From NCBI RefSeq assembly GCF_023555495.1, contig NZ_JALCZO010000002.1:1-64000 (forward strand): DNA of 64,000 bases, read 5' to 3'. Below, one piece after another: positions 1-8,997 of this stretch. The DNA comes from Polaribacter sp. Z022. Lineage in GTDB: Bacteria; Bacteroidota; Bacteroidia; Flavobacteriales; Flavobacteriaceae. The notes beneath the pieces were generated by a model. The model was not told the origin of the DNA, did no database searches, and saw only the letters and a list, made by a program, of their open reading frames with translations. Position 1 is the stretch's first letter. Every line of letters begins with the position of its first letter. The position numbers and the translations under genes were made by a program.

Positions 1-95
1 AACTTCCAACTTCCAACTTCCAACTTCCAACTTCCAACTTCCAACTTCCAACTTCCAACTTCCAACTTCCAACTTCCAACTTCCAACTTCCAACT
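1..95. repeat. Heptamer tandem repeat (AACTTCC)n
   Basis: The window opens inside an uninterrupted run of the 7-base unit AACTTCC, about 13.5 copies, ending at AACT just before the 3' end of the minus-strand GNAT-like gene. The left edge is cut by the window, so the true copy number is unknown. The array lies outside any coding frame seen here. It has no spacers, so it is not a CRISPR array. It is most simply a slippage-prone intergenic microsatellite-like repeat. Confidence 0.95.
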
Positions 96-98
96 GAA

Positions 99-1220
99 TT
101 ACTGAATACTCTTTTTATAAGTTCTTCTCCTTTTGTGAGTAACTGGCTTAAAATCTTTCCATAATTTATTAATAGCTTGGTTATCTTCTAACTCAGGAGT
201 TCTAATACAGTTATCTATACCTAAAGGCGCAAAAGTTTTGGTGTATTGGTCAAAAATAATTGCATGTACACCTTTATTTTGATAATCTGGATGCACACCA
301 ATTAAATAGAAAGTAACGTCTTTTGCATGTTTTCTAGCTTTTAATAAATGAAACAAACCAAAAGGAAATAATTTACCCTTAGCTTTTTGTAAAGCTTCAG
401 AAAAAGAAGGCATTACAATTGCAAAAGCAACTAATTTGTTATTTTCATCAACCACAAATTTTATATATTCTGGGTTTATAAATGAAATGTATTTTTTCTT
501 AAAAAAGGCAATTTGTGCATCAGAAATAGGAACAAAAGTAGATAGTTTAGAGTAAGAAGCATCAAATACTTCAAACATTTCATCGACATAAGGCATAATG
601 TCTTTTGTCTTTGTAAAATCTAATGCTTTTAGCTTAAATCGTCTTTTTAAGATATTACTTATTCTATCAAAATAAACACCATCTACATTGTTAAATTTAA
701 ACTTGTTTTCTAAATATTCTTTCTCTTTTACAAAACCTAATTGCTCTAAATGATCTTTGTAATAAGGGTGATTGTACCAAGTAATCATGGTTCCAATATG
801 ATCAAAACCATCAATTAAAACACCAGTTTTATCTAAATTGTTAAAACCAACAGGTCCTTCTAAATATTCTAAATTATTTTCAAGTCCAATTTCTTTTACT
901 TTGTTTAAAAGTGCTTTAGAAACTTCAATATCATCTATAACATCAAACCAACCAAAACGCATTTTTTTAATTTGTTGTTTATCAACTTCAAACCAATTTA
1001 TAATTGCAATAACTCTACCAACAATTTTATTGTTTTTTAAAGCTACAAAAAACTGAGCATCAGCATTTTCAAAAACAGGATTTTTTGTAGGGTCAAAATT
1101 GTCAATTTCGTCTTTAATAATAGGAGGAACCCAGTATTTATTATTTTTATATAACGAAAAAGGAAATGTTACAAATTGTTTCATTTCCTTTTTGGTAGTC
1201 ATTTTTTTGATTGTAATCAT
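99..1220 (-). CDS. GNAT-like acetyltransferase family protein
   Basis: A 373-residue soluble protein without signal peptide or membrane segment. Residues about 308-317 (GVHPDYQNKG) match the acetyl-CoA-binding motif A of GNAT N-acetyltransferases, and an earlier strand near residue 65 (NKIVGRVIAI) looks like the second GNAT-type core, so the protein is probably a long two-part GNAT. Proteins of this length and layout are common and uncharacterised in Flavobacteriia. It starts 18 bases after the end of the upstream outer-membrane protein gene, so the two are likely cotranscribed. The substrate cannot be told from the sequence. Confidence 0.75.
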   Translation of the reverse strand: MITIKKMTTKKEMKQFVTFPFSLYKNNKYWVPPIIKDEIDNFDPTKNPVFENADAQFFVALKNNKIVGRVIAIINWFEVDKQQIKKMRFGWFDVIDDIEVSKALLNKVKEIGLENNLEYLEGPVGFNNLDKTGVLIDGFDHIGTMITWYNHPYYKDHLEQLGFVKEKEYLENKFKFNNVDGVYFDRISNILKRRFKLKALDFTKTKDIMPYVDEMFEVFDASYSKLSTFVPISDAQIAFFKKKYISFINPEYIKFVVDENNKLVAFAIVMPSFSEALQKAKGKLFPFGLFHLLKARKHAKDVTFYLIGVHPDYQNKGVHAIIFDQYTKTFAPLGIDNCIRTPELEDNQAINKLWKDFKPVTHKRRRTYKKSIQ

Positions 1221-1238
1221 ATTACAAAAATAGTATTT

Positions 1239-2393
1239 CTATTTGTTATTTTTCTTCATTTCTTTTTCTAGCTCTTTAATTTCTCTTTCTAATTTTTCAA
1301 TCTCTGTTTCTTCTTTTTTCTTTTTCTTCTTAAATAACCCTAAAAAGCCATTTTTTTTCTTTTTTGCAGTTGTTCTTTTTCTGCTTCTACTTGGTCTTTT
1401 TCTTGTAGATTTTTTACTTTCATTTCTTTTAAAAATACTAAGTATTCTATTAAAAAAGTTATTTTGACGTTTGTTGTACCTAGTAATTGGTGTGTCTTTT
1501 TTTAATGAAATTGGAGTTTCATCTAAATCTATATAAGAATCTTCATGATTATCAATTCTATAAGAAATTCCTAAGCCACTGTAAAAACCATTTGTTTTTC
1601 CTTCTAAAAGATATCTTGCAGAAGCATTTATTTGAAAATCTTTGTTAAATAAGTAAGCTAAACCAGTACCAAAATTTACATTGTTTTGGTGTTTCTGAAA
1701 AATTCCTTGGTGCTCTACAAAACCAGACCATCTAGATCCAAAATTTTGTGTAGCTGTAATTATATATGATATTTCAGAAAAATCGGTTCCTATTTTATCA
1801 TAAAAAACATTAGAAATAACATTAAACTCATTGGTTAAATTATGTTGTAAAAGCACACCAACTTTAGGTGTTATACTTTGCGTTTTATGAATTTCATTTA
1901 CTAAATCTGTGTTCATTCCTAAATACAGGGCAACAGATGGTATTAAACGTTTCTTATCAAAAGCATGTCTTTTTTTCCAACTTCTAACTTCTTTAGATTT
2001 GTCTGTATATTCTGGTTGAAACAATAAATACTTTGCACCAATTGTAAATTTGCTTAACCCTGTAGAAAAGTAATGAGACGTAAAAATATTTTTAAAAGCA
2101 ACTTTGTCTTTTTGGTAAGCTAATTGGGCATTTAATTCTAATTTCTCTAAAAAAAAACTTGTTCTAAAAAGTAAATCTACTCCAAAAGCTTGAGGTTTAG
2201 AAAATGTAGGGTCTATACTTGTATTTCTAAAAAAAAAGTTACTCTCAAACTGATAAACTCCTGTACCAACACTATAAGGACTTTCAGAAAAACCTGGTTT
2301 GTTAGAATTAATTACATCTGTATATTGTGCTTGTATAGAGTTTGTTACGAGTAAGAAAAACGTGAAAAATATTTTGATAAAAAGTTTTTTCAT
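1239..2393 (-). CDS. Outer-membrane beta-barrel (transporter-like) protein with basic coiled-coil tail
   Basis: A 384-residue protein with a clear Sec signal peptide (residues 1-22, cleavage near QAQ). Residues about 25-290 alternate polar and aromatic or hydrophobic residues as in beta-barrels, and the opening (INSNKPGFSESPYSVGTG) resembles the family annotated as putative MetA-pathway or phenol-degradation transporters in Bacteroidota. From about residue 320 the protein changes to a Lys/Arg/Ser-rich stretch followed by a charged heptad-like helix (EIEKLEREIKELEKEMKK), likely a short coiled coil. This tail is unusual for a barrel. It is probably the first gene of an operon with the GNAT-like gene. 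The molecule transported, if any, is unknown. Confidence 0.65.
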   Translation of the reverse strand: MKKLFIKIFFTFFLLVTNSIQAQYTDVINSNKPGFSESPYSVGTGVYQFESNFFFRNTSIDPTFSKPQAFGVDLLFRTSFFLEKLELNAQLAYQKDKVAFKNIFTSHYFSTGLSKFTIGAKYLLFQPEYTDKSKEVRSWKKRHAFDKKRLIPSVALYLGMNTDLVNEIHKTQSITPKVGVLLQHNLTNEFNVISNVFYDKIGTDFSEISYIITATQNFGSRWSGFVEHQGIFQKHQNNVNFGTGLAYLFNKDFQINASARYLLEGKTNGFYSGLGISYRIDNHEDSYIDLDETPISLKKDTPITRYNKRQNNFFNRILSIFKRNESKKSTRKRPSRSRKRTTAKKKKNGFLGLFKKKKKKEETEIEKLEREIKELEKEMKKNNK

Positions 2394-2535
2394 AAAAAAA
2401 ATACAAGTTTATAAGCTGTAGTAATCAATTAACACAAACATAAGTTAAAAATGCTATTTTAAAAAAGCAAAGTATACTTTTTTGACTTTGTGAAAGTTTT
2501 ATAGATTGTTAACGCTTCAATTGTGTTCAAATTGT

Positions 2536-2543
2536 TATTTTTG
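2536..2543 (+). promoter_or_regulatory. Putative -7 box before DUF4834 gene
   Basis: The octamer TATTTTTG fits the Bacteroidota -7 consensus TAnnTTTG exactly and lies 28 bases before the start codon of the DUF4834 gene. No TTG was found at the usual 17-23 base distance upstream, so the promoter call is tentative. Confidence 0.45.
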
Positions 2544-2571
2544 ATTGATTTTTTTATAAATATTAATTTAA

Positions 2572-2832
2572 ATGGGTTTACTAAAAACTATATTTTTTAT
2601 ACTTCTTTTTTACTATGCTTTTAAATTTTTAGCAAGATTATTTGCACCTTTTTTAATGAAAAAGGCTGCAGAAACTATGCAGAAAAAAGCAGAACAACAA
2701 TTTAGAGGACAACAACAGCAACAAAGTAATACTGTTCAAGAAGGAGAAACAGTAATAGATAAGCAACCAAGAAAACAACAACAAAGTAAAGATACTGTAG
2801 GTGAGTATGTTGATTTTGAAGAAGTTGATTAA
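2572..2832 (+). CDS. DUF4834 family small membrane protein
   Basis: An 86-residue protein with one N-terminal hydrophobic helix (residues about 4-30) followed by a basic amphipathic stretch and a Gln-rich tail (residues 43-75) ending in an acidic YVDFEEVD. This composition and the conserved start MGLLKTIFFIL match DUF4834, a small family confined to Bacteroidota with no known function. It is followed after 31 bases by the YfhO-like gene and the pair is probably cotranscribed, which suggests a cell-envelope role. The ATG is preceded by an exact -7 promoter box. Confidence 0.8.
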   Translation: MGLLKTIFFILLFYYAFKFLARLFAPFLMKKAAETMQKKAEQQFRGQQQQQSNTVQEGETVIDKQPRKQQQSKDTVGEYVDFEEVD

Positions 2833-2863
2833 CCTTGTATTTTATTAACTAAAAAGTATTCAC

Positions 2864-5287
2864 TTGAAAATTTCTAATAAAGTTATTCCTTATATAATAG
2901 CAATTGCGGTTTTTGCATTGGCTTCAATTATATATTTTCATCCGGTTTTAAAAGGACAAAAGTTACATCAATCAGATATCACTCAATTTAGAGGGATGGT
3001 TAAAGATATTAATGACTTTAGAACAGAAAAAAATGCAGAACCTTATTGGACAGCTTCTTCATTTAGTGGTATGCCTGCTTATCAAGTAAGTGCATATTAT
3101 CCTAATGATTTTGTAAGATTGTTAGATAGATCTTTACGTTTTTTACCAAGACCTGCAGATTATACTTTTCTTTACTTTCTTAGTTTTTTTGTATTAATGT
3201 TGGCCTTAAAAGTTGATTGGAGATTGGCAATTTTAGGATCTCTCGCCTTTGGTTTTTCTACCTATTTAATTATTATTTTTGGAGCAGGACATAATGCAAA
3301 AGCTCATGCAATTGCATATATGCCTTTGGTTGTAGCAGGAATTTTATGGGTTTTCCAGAAAAGATATATACTTGGTTTTCTTGTAACTGGAGTTGCAATG
3401 GCTCTAGAAATTTATACAAATCATCCACAAATGACTTATTATTTAGGTTTTTGTTTATTGATTTTAGGAATTGTAGAATTTATAAATGCAATTAAAGAAA
3501 AACAAACTACAGTATTTATAAAACAAAGTATAGTAATTCTTGCTGCAGTTGTGTTAGGTATTGGTGCTAATTCTTCTCGTTTAATGGCTATGAAAGAATA
3601 TGCAGATAAAAGTACAAGAGGAAAATCTGAATTAACCATAAACGTAGATGGTAGTAAAAAAGAAGCTACTAAAGGTTTAGATAAAGCATATATTACAGAA
3701 TATAGTTACGCAAAGTTAGAAACTTTTAATTTGTTTATTCCACGATTTATGGGTGGGGGAACTATAGAAAAATTAGGAGAAGATTCTAATTTTTATAAAA
3801 CAATAGAAGCTGCTGCTGGTAAAAAGGTTGCAAAAGATTACGCTAGTCAAGTTTTAACTTATTGGGGAGACCAAGCCATAATAGAAGCACCAGCGTATAT
3901 TGGAGCCGTAATTTTCTTTCTATTTTTCTTAGGAATTTTCTTAGTAAAAGGTAGATTAAAACAATGGTTAGTAGCTGCTACAGTTTTTTCTGTTTTAATG
4001 AGTTGGGGAAGAAATTTTGAAGTGCTTACTAACTTTTTTATAGACTATTTTCCTTTATATAATAAGTTTAGAGCTGTTTCTTCTATACAAGTAATTGCAG
4101 AATTATGTGTGCCAATTTTAGGTGTTTTGGCTTTAAAAGAGTTCTTTTCTTCATCTATTTCATCTAAAGAAAAACAAGAAGCTTTAAAGAAAGCAGTGTA
4201 TGTTTTTGGAGGTTTAATTGTAGTTGGATTTTTATTAGCTCATGGTTATGCAACTTTTGAAGGAATAAGAGATGCTCAATACAGTCAATTACCAGGGTTA
4301 ACAGATGCAATTATTGCTGATAGAAAATCAATGTTATTAGTAGATTCTTTACGTTCTATTGTATTAATGTTATTGTCTGCAGGAGTTTTATATATGTTAT
4401 TAAAAGACAAACTAAAGCAAAATATTACAATAATTGCATTAACAGTTTTTGTGTTGTTTGATTTAATTTCTGTAAATAAAAAATATGTAAATGAAGACGA
4501 TTTTAAATCGTCTAGAAAAATAGATAAACCATTTACAGCATCAAAAGCAGATAAAATAATTTTACAAGACAAAACACATTTTAGAGTTGGTAACTTTACT
4601 GTAAACCCTATAAATGATGGAAGTACATCTTATTTTCATAATTCTATAGGTGGTTATCATGCTGCAAAATTAGGACGTTATCAAGAGTTATTTGATTTTC
4701 AAATTGCAAAAAACAACATGCAAGTTTTAAACATGTTGAATACTAAATATTTTATTATTGGTAATGATAAAGGAGAAAAACAAGCACAATTAAATCCAGA
4801 TGCAAATGGTAATGCTTGGTTTGTAGAAAATGTAAAAGTTGTGAATTCTGCGAATGAAGAAATGCAAGCTTTAGACTCTTTAAATACCAAGAAAGAGGCA
4901 GTTTATCAAAAAGAATTTTTAAAACAAAAACAAAGTTTATTTCCTACAGAAAAAGATTCTACAGCTGTAATTAAACTAGTAAATAACAATCTAACATCAT
5001 TAGTTTATCAATCTAAAACTACAAAAAAACAATTTGCAGTGTTTTCTGAAATCTATTATAAAGATGGTTGGAATGCTTATGTTGATGGAAAATTGACTCC
5101 ACATTATAGAGTTAATTATGTTTTACGAGGAATGGTTATTCCTGCAGGAAATCATGAAATAGAATTTAAGTTTGAACCTAAGGTAATTCAGCAAGGAAAG
5201 TTTATTTCGCTTTCTTCATATGCTCTATTAATTTTAATTTCTCTTGGATGGTTTTTTTACGATAAGAAAAAAAGAAATGAACTATAA
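2864..5287 (+). CDS. YfhO family multi-pass membrane protein
   Basis: An 807-residue polytopic membrane protein. The first transmembrane helix is at residues 8-27, a dozen or so hydrophobic segments follow up to about residue 540, then a largely soluble, probably extracytoplasmic, region, and a last helix near residue 780 before a KKKR end. The layout matches the YfhO family, GT-C-like proteins linked in Firmicutes to glycosylation of lipoteichoic acid; the role in Bacteroidota is not known. The start is TTG at 2864: the next in-frame ATG is 45 codons later and would remove the first helix. The gene converges on the AraC-type regulator with a one-base gap. Confidence 0.82.
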   Translation: MKISNKVIPYIIAIAVFALASIIYFHPVLKGQKLHQSDITQFRGMVKDINDFRTEKNAEPYWTASSFSGMPAYQVSAYYPNDFVRLLDRSLRFLPRPADYTFLYFLSFFVLMLALKVDWRLAILGSLAFGFSTYLIIIFGAGHNAKAHAIAYMPLVVAGILWVFQKRYILGFLVTGVAMALEIYTNHPQMTYYLGFCLLILGIVEFINAIKEKQTTVFIKQSIVILAAVVLGIGANSSRLMAMKEYADKSTRGKSELTINVDGSKKEATKGLDKAYITEYSYAKLETFNLFIPRFMGGGTIEKLGEDSNFYKTIEAAAGKKVAKDYASQVLTYWGDQAIIEAPAYIGAVIFFLFFLGIFLVKGRLKQWLVAATVFSVLMSWGRNFEVLTNFFIDYFPLYNKFRAVSSIQVIAELCVPILGVLALKEFFSSSISSKEKQEALKKAVYVFGGLIVVGFLLAHGYATFEGIRDAQYSQLPGLTDAIIADRKSMLLVDSLRSIVLMLLSAGVLYMLLKDKLKQNITIIALTVFVLFDLISVNKKYVNEDDFKSSRKIDKPFTASKADKIILQDKTHFRVGNFTVNPINDGSTSYFHNSIGGYHAAKLGRYQELFDFQIAKNNMQVLNMLNTKYFIIGNDKGEKQAQLNPDANGNAWFVENVKVVNSANEEMQALDSLNTKKEAVYQKEFLKQKQSLFPTEKDSTAVIKLVNNNLTSLVYQSKTTKKQFAVFSEIYYKDGWNAYVDGKLTPHYRVNYVLRGMVIPAGNHEIEFKFEPKVIQQGKFISLSSYALLILISLGWFFYDKKKRNEL

Positions 5288-5288
5288 T

Positions 5289-6992
5289 CTATTTTAGAGT
5301 CTTAATAAATTCTGAAGGTGTAACTCCTTTGTATTTTTTAAATGCTCTTGTAAATGCTGAGGCATTTGTATAACCAATTTCTTCTGCAAGATACTTTATA
5401 GTGTATTTTCTATAATCTTTATTTTCTGCAAGTAATTTTATAAGATACTCTATTCTTAATTCGGTTATGTAGTTTTTAAAAGTCTTATTCTTAGTTTTAT
5501 TAATAATGTAAGACAAATAAGTTGTGTTTGTATTTAGTTTTTTGGTTAACACATTTATATTAAAAGTTGGCTTTAAAAAATCTTTAGAGTTCTCTAAATC
5601 AATTAGTCCGTTTAAAACTGTTTCTTCTAACTCTTCATTAATATTATATTCTTTTTTGGGGGTAATTGGTTTATCCTTTACTTCAATATTTATTTTGGCA
5701 AGTTCAATTTTTGTTTTTCTATTTTTTTTGTAGAAATAGTAAATGATAATTATTGCTATTATTAAAAGAACAAATGAATAAAATATAAAAGTGTATTTAT
5801 TTTTTTTGTTAGTGTTTTTAATGGTTTCATTTAATTCTTTGGTATTATTAAAATCATATAAATAATGCAATTTGTTTGTAGCATTTTTATTGTCAGTAAT
5901 AAAATTTAACTCTTTAATTGTTAATTCAGAATATTTATAAGCACTATCTTTTTGATTATTTTTATAATATTGATTTGCTAAAATATCATAAATAACATGC
6001 AACCTTTTTTTAGATTTAGGGTTTTCATTGTAACATAATAAATATTTTTTTCCGTAGATTAATGTAGAATCTGTGTTGTTTAAATTGTAAAAACAAATTG
6101 CTTTTAAAGAGTTGATATTTTGCTCTGTTTTAAATTCTTTAGAATTTGAATTAAATTTTTGAATTAATTCTAAAGCATTTTTAAATTTCTTCTTTGCAAT
6201 TAAAACTTCTACCTCTCTAATTTGATAAAGGGTTTCAGAGTTTTTGTGAGGCGGATTAAATGTTTTTGCAACATTATATGCTTTTTTAAAGTATATACTG
6301 GCAGAATCTAAATCTTTACTTGTATAATCTGCGCTAGAATTTAAATAAGATTCTGCAATTAAATTAAGAGTTGAAGATTGATTTAATTTTAAAAAATATT
6401 CACTTTGGTTAGGGTTTTTGTAATAATCTGTTTTACTTAAATTAAAATAAATTTCAGGTAATTTAGCGTAAGATTCTTTTAAAATTTTTCTAGATTCAGT
6501 ATAAAAACCCATACAATCTTTAATGATCGCAATATTATTATAATCTCCAAGTATGCTTGCATTGTAAATTGCATTCTTTTTACCTAAAGTTTCTGTAAGT
6601 TTTTTTCTTCTAATAGCTATTTCAAAAGCTTTATTATAGTCTGTTTTGTTTTTATATATCCAAAACAATCTGTTTAAGGCTGTTAATTTATTTAATTTTA
6701 AACATTTAACATCTGTGTTATTTAATTCCTTTAAAATTGTTAAACACTTTTCTTCAGATTCAACACATTTATCTGTTTGATACAAAGCTTTAGCTTCAAA
6801 ATTTAATGCTCTATATCTATTACATTCATTTTCTGATTTTTTGAGTTTGTTAGAATAATAAAAAATACTATCGTTATTAGAGTTAGTATATTTATATAGT
6901 TTTTGTAAATATATTTCATCATTATCAGTCTTTTGAGCACTCAAAAACTGAATATTTAATAAAATTAAAACAAAAAATAATAATCTTTTCAA
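5289..6992 (-). CDS. Membrane-anchored TPR and AraC-type HTH transcriptional regulator
   Basis: A 567-residue protein with an N-terminal signal peptide (residues 1-19), a long helical region with TPR-like repeats (about 25-385), one transmembrane helix (about 398-418) and a C-terminal AraC/XylS double helix-turn-helix domain (about 475-567, with EIGYTNASAFTRAFKKYKG as the second HTH). This one-component architecture, with a periplasmic TPR sensor and a cytoplasmic DNA-binding domain, is frequent in Flavobacteriia. It is transcribed away from the polysaccharide operon that starts at 7289 and could regulate it, but nothing in the sequence proves this. Confidence 0.88.
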   Translation of the reverse strand: MKRLLFFVLILLNIQFLSAQKTDNDEIYLQKLYKYTNSNNDSIFYYSNKLKKSENECNRYRALNFEAKALYQTDKCVESEEKCLTILKELNNTDVKCLKLNKLTALNRLFWIYKNKTDYNKAFEIAIRRKKLTETLGKKNAIYNASILGDYNNIAIIKDCMGFYTESRKILKESYAKLPEIYFNLSKTDYYKNPNQSEYFLKLNQSSTLNLIAESYLNSSADYTSKDLDSASIYFKKAYNVAKTFNPPHKNSETLYQIREVEVLIAKKKFKNALELIQKFNSNSKEFKTEQNINSLKAICFYNLNNTDSTLIYGKKYLLCYNENPKSKKRLHVIYDILANQYYKNNQKDSAYKYSELTIKELNFITDNKNATNKLHYLYDFNNTKELNETIKNTNKKNKYTFIFYSFVLLIIAIIIIYYFYKKNRKTKIELAKINIEVKDKPITPKKEYNINEELEETVLNGLIDLENSKDFLKPTFNINVLTKKLNTNTTYLSYIINKTKNKTFKNYITELRIEYLIKLLAENKDYRKYTIKYLAEEIGYTNASAFTRAFKKYKGVTPSEFIKTLK

Positions 6993-7135
6993 TGTAGATG
7001 TTTTATTATAAATCTTTTAGGGTTTACAAGTATACTTAATTATAATCAGTTAATATACTACATTTTTAGCAATTAAATGCCTGTGCTTTTTATAAAAAGC
7101 GAAATACTTAATTAGTTTAAAGGTAGAATTAAAAT

Positions 7136-7143
7136 TATATTTG
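7136..7143 (+). promoter_or_regulatory. Putative -7 box of a short leader or small RNA
   Basis: TATATTTG matches TAnnTTTG exactly. A small hairpin (7147-7161) and an intrinsic terminator (7178-7215) follow at once, with no gene between. The box lies 153 bases before the methyltransferase start. A good TTG at -33 is missing. Confidence 0.35.
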
Positions 7144-7177
7144 TTGTGCATTTTAGATGCATTGTTATGAGAAAGAC

Positions 7178-7215
7178 AAAAAGAAGTGGAGTTAAAAATC
7201 CTCTTCTTTTTTTTT
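7178..7215 (+). terminator. Intrinsic terminator upstream of the polysaccharide operon
   Basis: A 12-base stem with one T-T mismatch (7178-7189 with 7200-7211), a ten-base loop and a run of nine T residues on the plus strand. It sits in the region between the divergent AraC-type regulator and the methyltransferase gene, so it ends no known gene. It could terminate a short RNA or act as an attenuator in the leader of the polysaccharide operon. The remainder of this 296-base gap is AT-rich with nothing else recognisable. Confidence 0.6.
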
Positions 7216-7288
7216 GCACTATTTTGAGATTTTACAATTAAAATTTAAAATTTATTTTTAGTAATTTTACTTTTTAATTATAATCTAT

Positions 7289-7813
7289 ATGTATAAAAAA
7301 TTACCTCAAAGAAGATACCAACATACCTTAGAATTTCTTCGAGAAGTGTTACCTAGTCCAGCAGTTATTTTAGATTTGGGAGTTAGAAATCCGTTTTCTG
7401 AAATTATGGAAGAAAATGGGTATACAGTAATTAATACAAATGGAGAAGATTTAGATCTGTTACCCGAAATTGTAAAAAAACATAAAGTAGATGCTGTTAC
7501 TGCTTTTGAAATATTTGAACATTTAATAGCTCCTTTTAATGTTTTAAGAGAAATAGAATCTACAAAAATAATAACTACAATACCTTTAAAACTATGGTTT
7601 GCTTCTGCATATAGAAGTAAAACAGATATGTGGGATAGACATTATCATGAATTTGAAGATTGGCAGTATAATTGGTTGTTAGAAAAATCTGGTTGGAATA
7701 TTAAAAAAACAAAGAAATGGACAAGTCCAATAAATAAAATAGGATTTAGACCAATTCTAAGAAAGTTTACACCTAGATATTATGCAGTTTATGCCGAAAA
7801 AACACATTCATGA
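7289..7813 (+). CDS. SAM-dependent methyltransferase-like protein
   Basis: A 174-residue protein of the class I methyltransferase type. The first strand and loop (residues about 28-40, VILDLGVRNPFS) occupy the SAM-binding motif I position but lack the usual GxGxG. The segment VDAVTAFEIFEHL (about residues 68-80) matches the post-I/II motif typical of this superfamily. It is first in a tightly packed operon: its stop overlaps the start of the next glycosyltransferase (ATGA). The context suggests methylation of a sugar or polysaccharide intermediate, which is an inference. Confidence 0.7.
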   Translation: MYKKLPQRRYQHTLEFLREVLPSPAVILDLGVRNPFSEIMEENGYTVINTNGEDLDLLPEIVKKHKVDAVTAFEIFEHLIAPFNVLREIESTKIITTIPLKLWFASAYRSKTDMWDRHYHEFEDWQYNWLLEKSGWNIKKTKKWTSPINKIGFRPILRKFTPRYYAVYAEKTHS

Positions 7814-8997
7814 GAATAGGAATGATATTAGATGAAGTGTTTCCTCCTGATCCAAGGGTTGAGAATGAAGCAGTTTCATTAATTAAATCTGGTCATGAAG
7901 TTTTTCTGTTTTGTTTACAATACGATTCTAAAAATGCTTCTGAAGTTATCAATGGAATTAATGTTAAAAGGTATTTATCTAATAAAATAGAATACAAACT
8001 TTCTGCATTAGCTTATACATTTCCTTTTTATAAGATTTTAATGTCTATTAAAATAAAAGATTTTATTGTAAAAAATAAAATTGACGTAATTCATACGCAT
8101 GATATAAGAATAGCAGCTGCAGTTTTTAAAGCAAATAAAAAAATAGAGTTACCAATAATTCTTGATTTGCATGAAAATAGACCAGATATAATGAAGTATT
8201 ATCCACACCTGTCTAAATTTCCTGGTAACTTTTTGATATCACCTAATACTTGGAAAAAGAAGGAAGAACAGTTTATTTTAAAAGCAACTAAAATAGTTGT
8301 TGTAACTGCTTTAGCTAAAAAAGAGATATTAAATAGGCTACCAATTAATGATGATAAGGTAATAGTTTTACCCAATACTGTAAGAAAAAGTTTTTATGAA
8401 AATTCTATTAAATTAGAGTTTAAAAATAAGTATTCTAATCATTTTACTTTACTTTATATTGGTGATACAGGCTTAAGAAGAGGTTTAGAAACAGCAATAA
8501 AAGCTATTGCTATTTTAAAAAATAAAATACCAAATATTAAGTTAGTTATTGTAGGAAAAAATACTACAGATTTTGTGCTAAAAGAATTAACTCAAAAATT
8601 AAATATTGAAAAATTTGTAGATTTTTTAGGATGGCAAGACCAAAAATATTTTAAATCATTAATTAATAGTAGTGATGTTTGTATATCTCCATTGCATAGA
8701 AACTTACATCATGATACTACTTATGCTAATAAAATATTTCAGTATATGAGTCTTAGAAAACCTTTATTAGTTAGTGATGCAACAGCCCAAAAAGAAATAG
8801 TTGAACGAGTTGAATCTGGTTTAGTACATCAAGCAAAAAATGTAGAAGATTTTGCAAAAAAAGCCTTAATCTTATATAAAAACGAAAGTTTAAGAATTAA
8901 ATTAGCAGAAAATGGAGAAGGTTTTGTGAAAGATAAATTTAATTGGGAAACTACTTCAACTTCACTAATAAAGTTATATGAAAACATTTTAGATTGA
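7810..8997 (+). CDS. GT4-type glycosyltransferase
   Basis: A 395-residue GT-B fold glycosyltransferase. The N-terminal Rossmann half starts with RIGMILDEVFPPDPRVENEA, typical of family GT4 enzymes, and the C-terminal half carries the nucleotide-sugar binding region (residues about 205-330, with the ANKIFQYMSLRKPLL loop). It has no signal peptide and probably acts at the inner face of the cytoplasmic membrane, adding a sugar to a lipid-linked glycan. Its start overlaps the methyltransferase stop by four bases and its own stop overlaps the next start, so translational coupling is likely. Donor and acceptor sugars cannot be told. Confidence 0.88.
   Translation: MRIGMILDEVFPPDPRVENEAVSLIKSGHEVFLFCLQYDSKNASEVINGINVKRYLSNKIEYKLSALAYTFPFYKILMSIKIKDFIVKNKIDVIHTHDIRIAAAVFKANKKIELPIILDLHENRPDIMKYYPHLSKFPGNFLISPNTWKKKEEQFILKATKIVVVTALAKKEILNRLPINDDKVIVLPNTVRKSFYENSIKLEFKNKYSNHFTLLYIGDTGLRRGLETAIKAIAILKNKIPNIKLVIVGKNTTDFVLKELTQKLNIEKFVDFLGWQDQKYFKSLINSSDVCISPLHRNLHHDTTYANKIFQYMSLRKPLLVSDATAQKEIVERVESGLVHQAKNVEDFAKKALILYKNESLRIKLAENGEGFVKDKFNWETTSTSLIKLYENILD

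Noticed and set aside
1..95. Possible CRISPR array
   Set aside because: Units are seven bases with no spacers; it is a simple tandem repeat.
1243..1467. Phe/Leu-rich plus-strand frame opposite the barrel tail
   Set aside because: It is the complement of the Lys-rich tail and mimics a membrane protein only by composition.
7167..7241. 24-codon ORF starting MRKTKRSGVK in the leader of the polysaccharide operon
   Set aside because: It is mostly the terminator hairpin and its T run read as codons; no sign of selection for protein.
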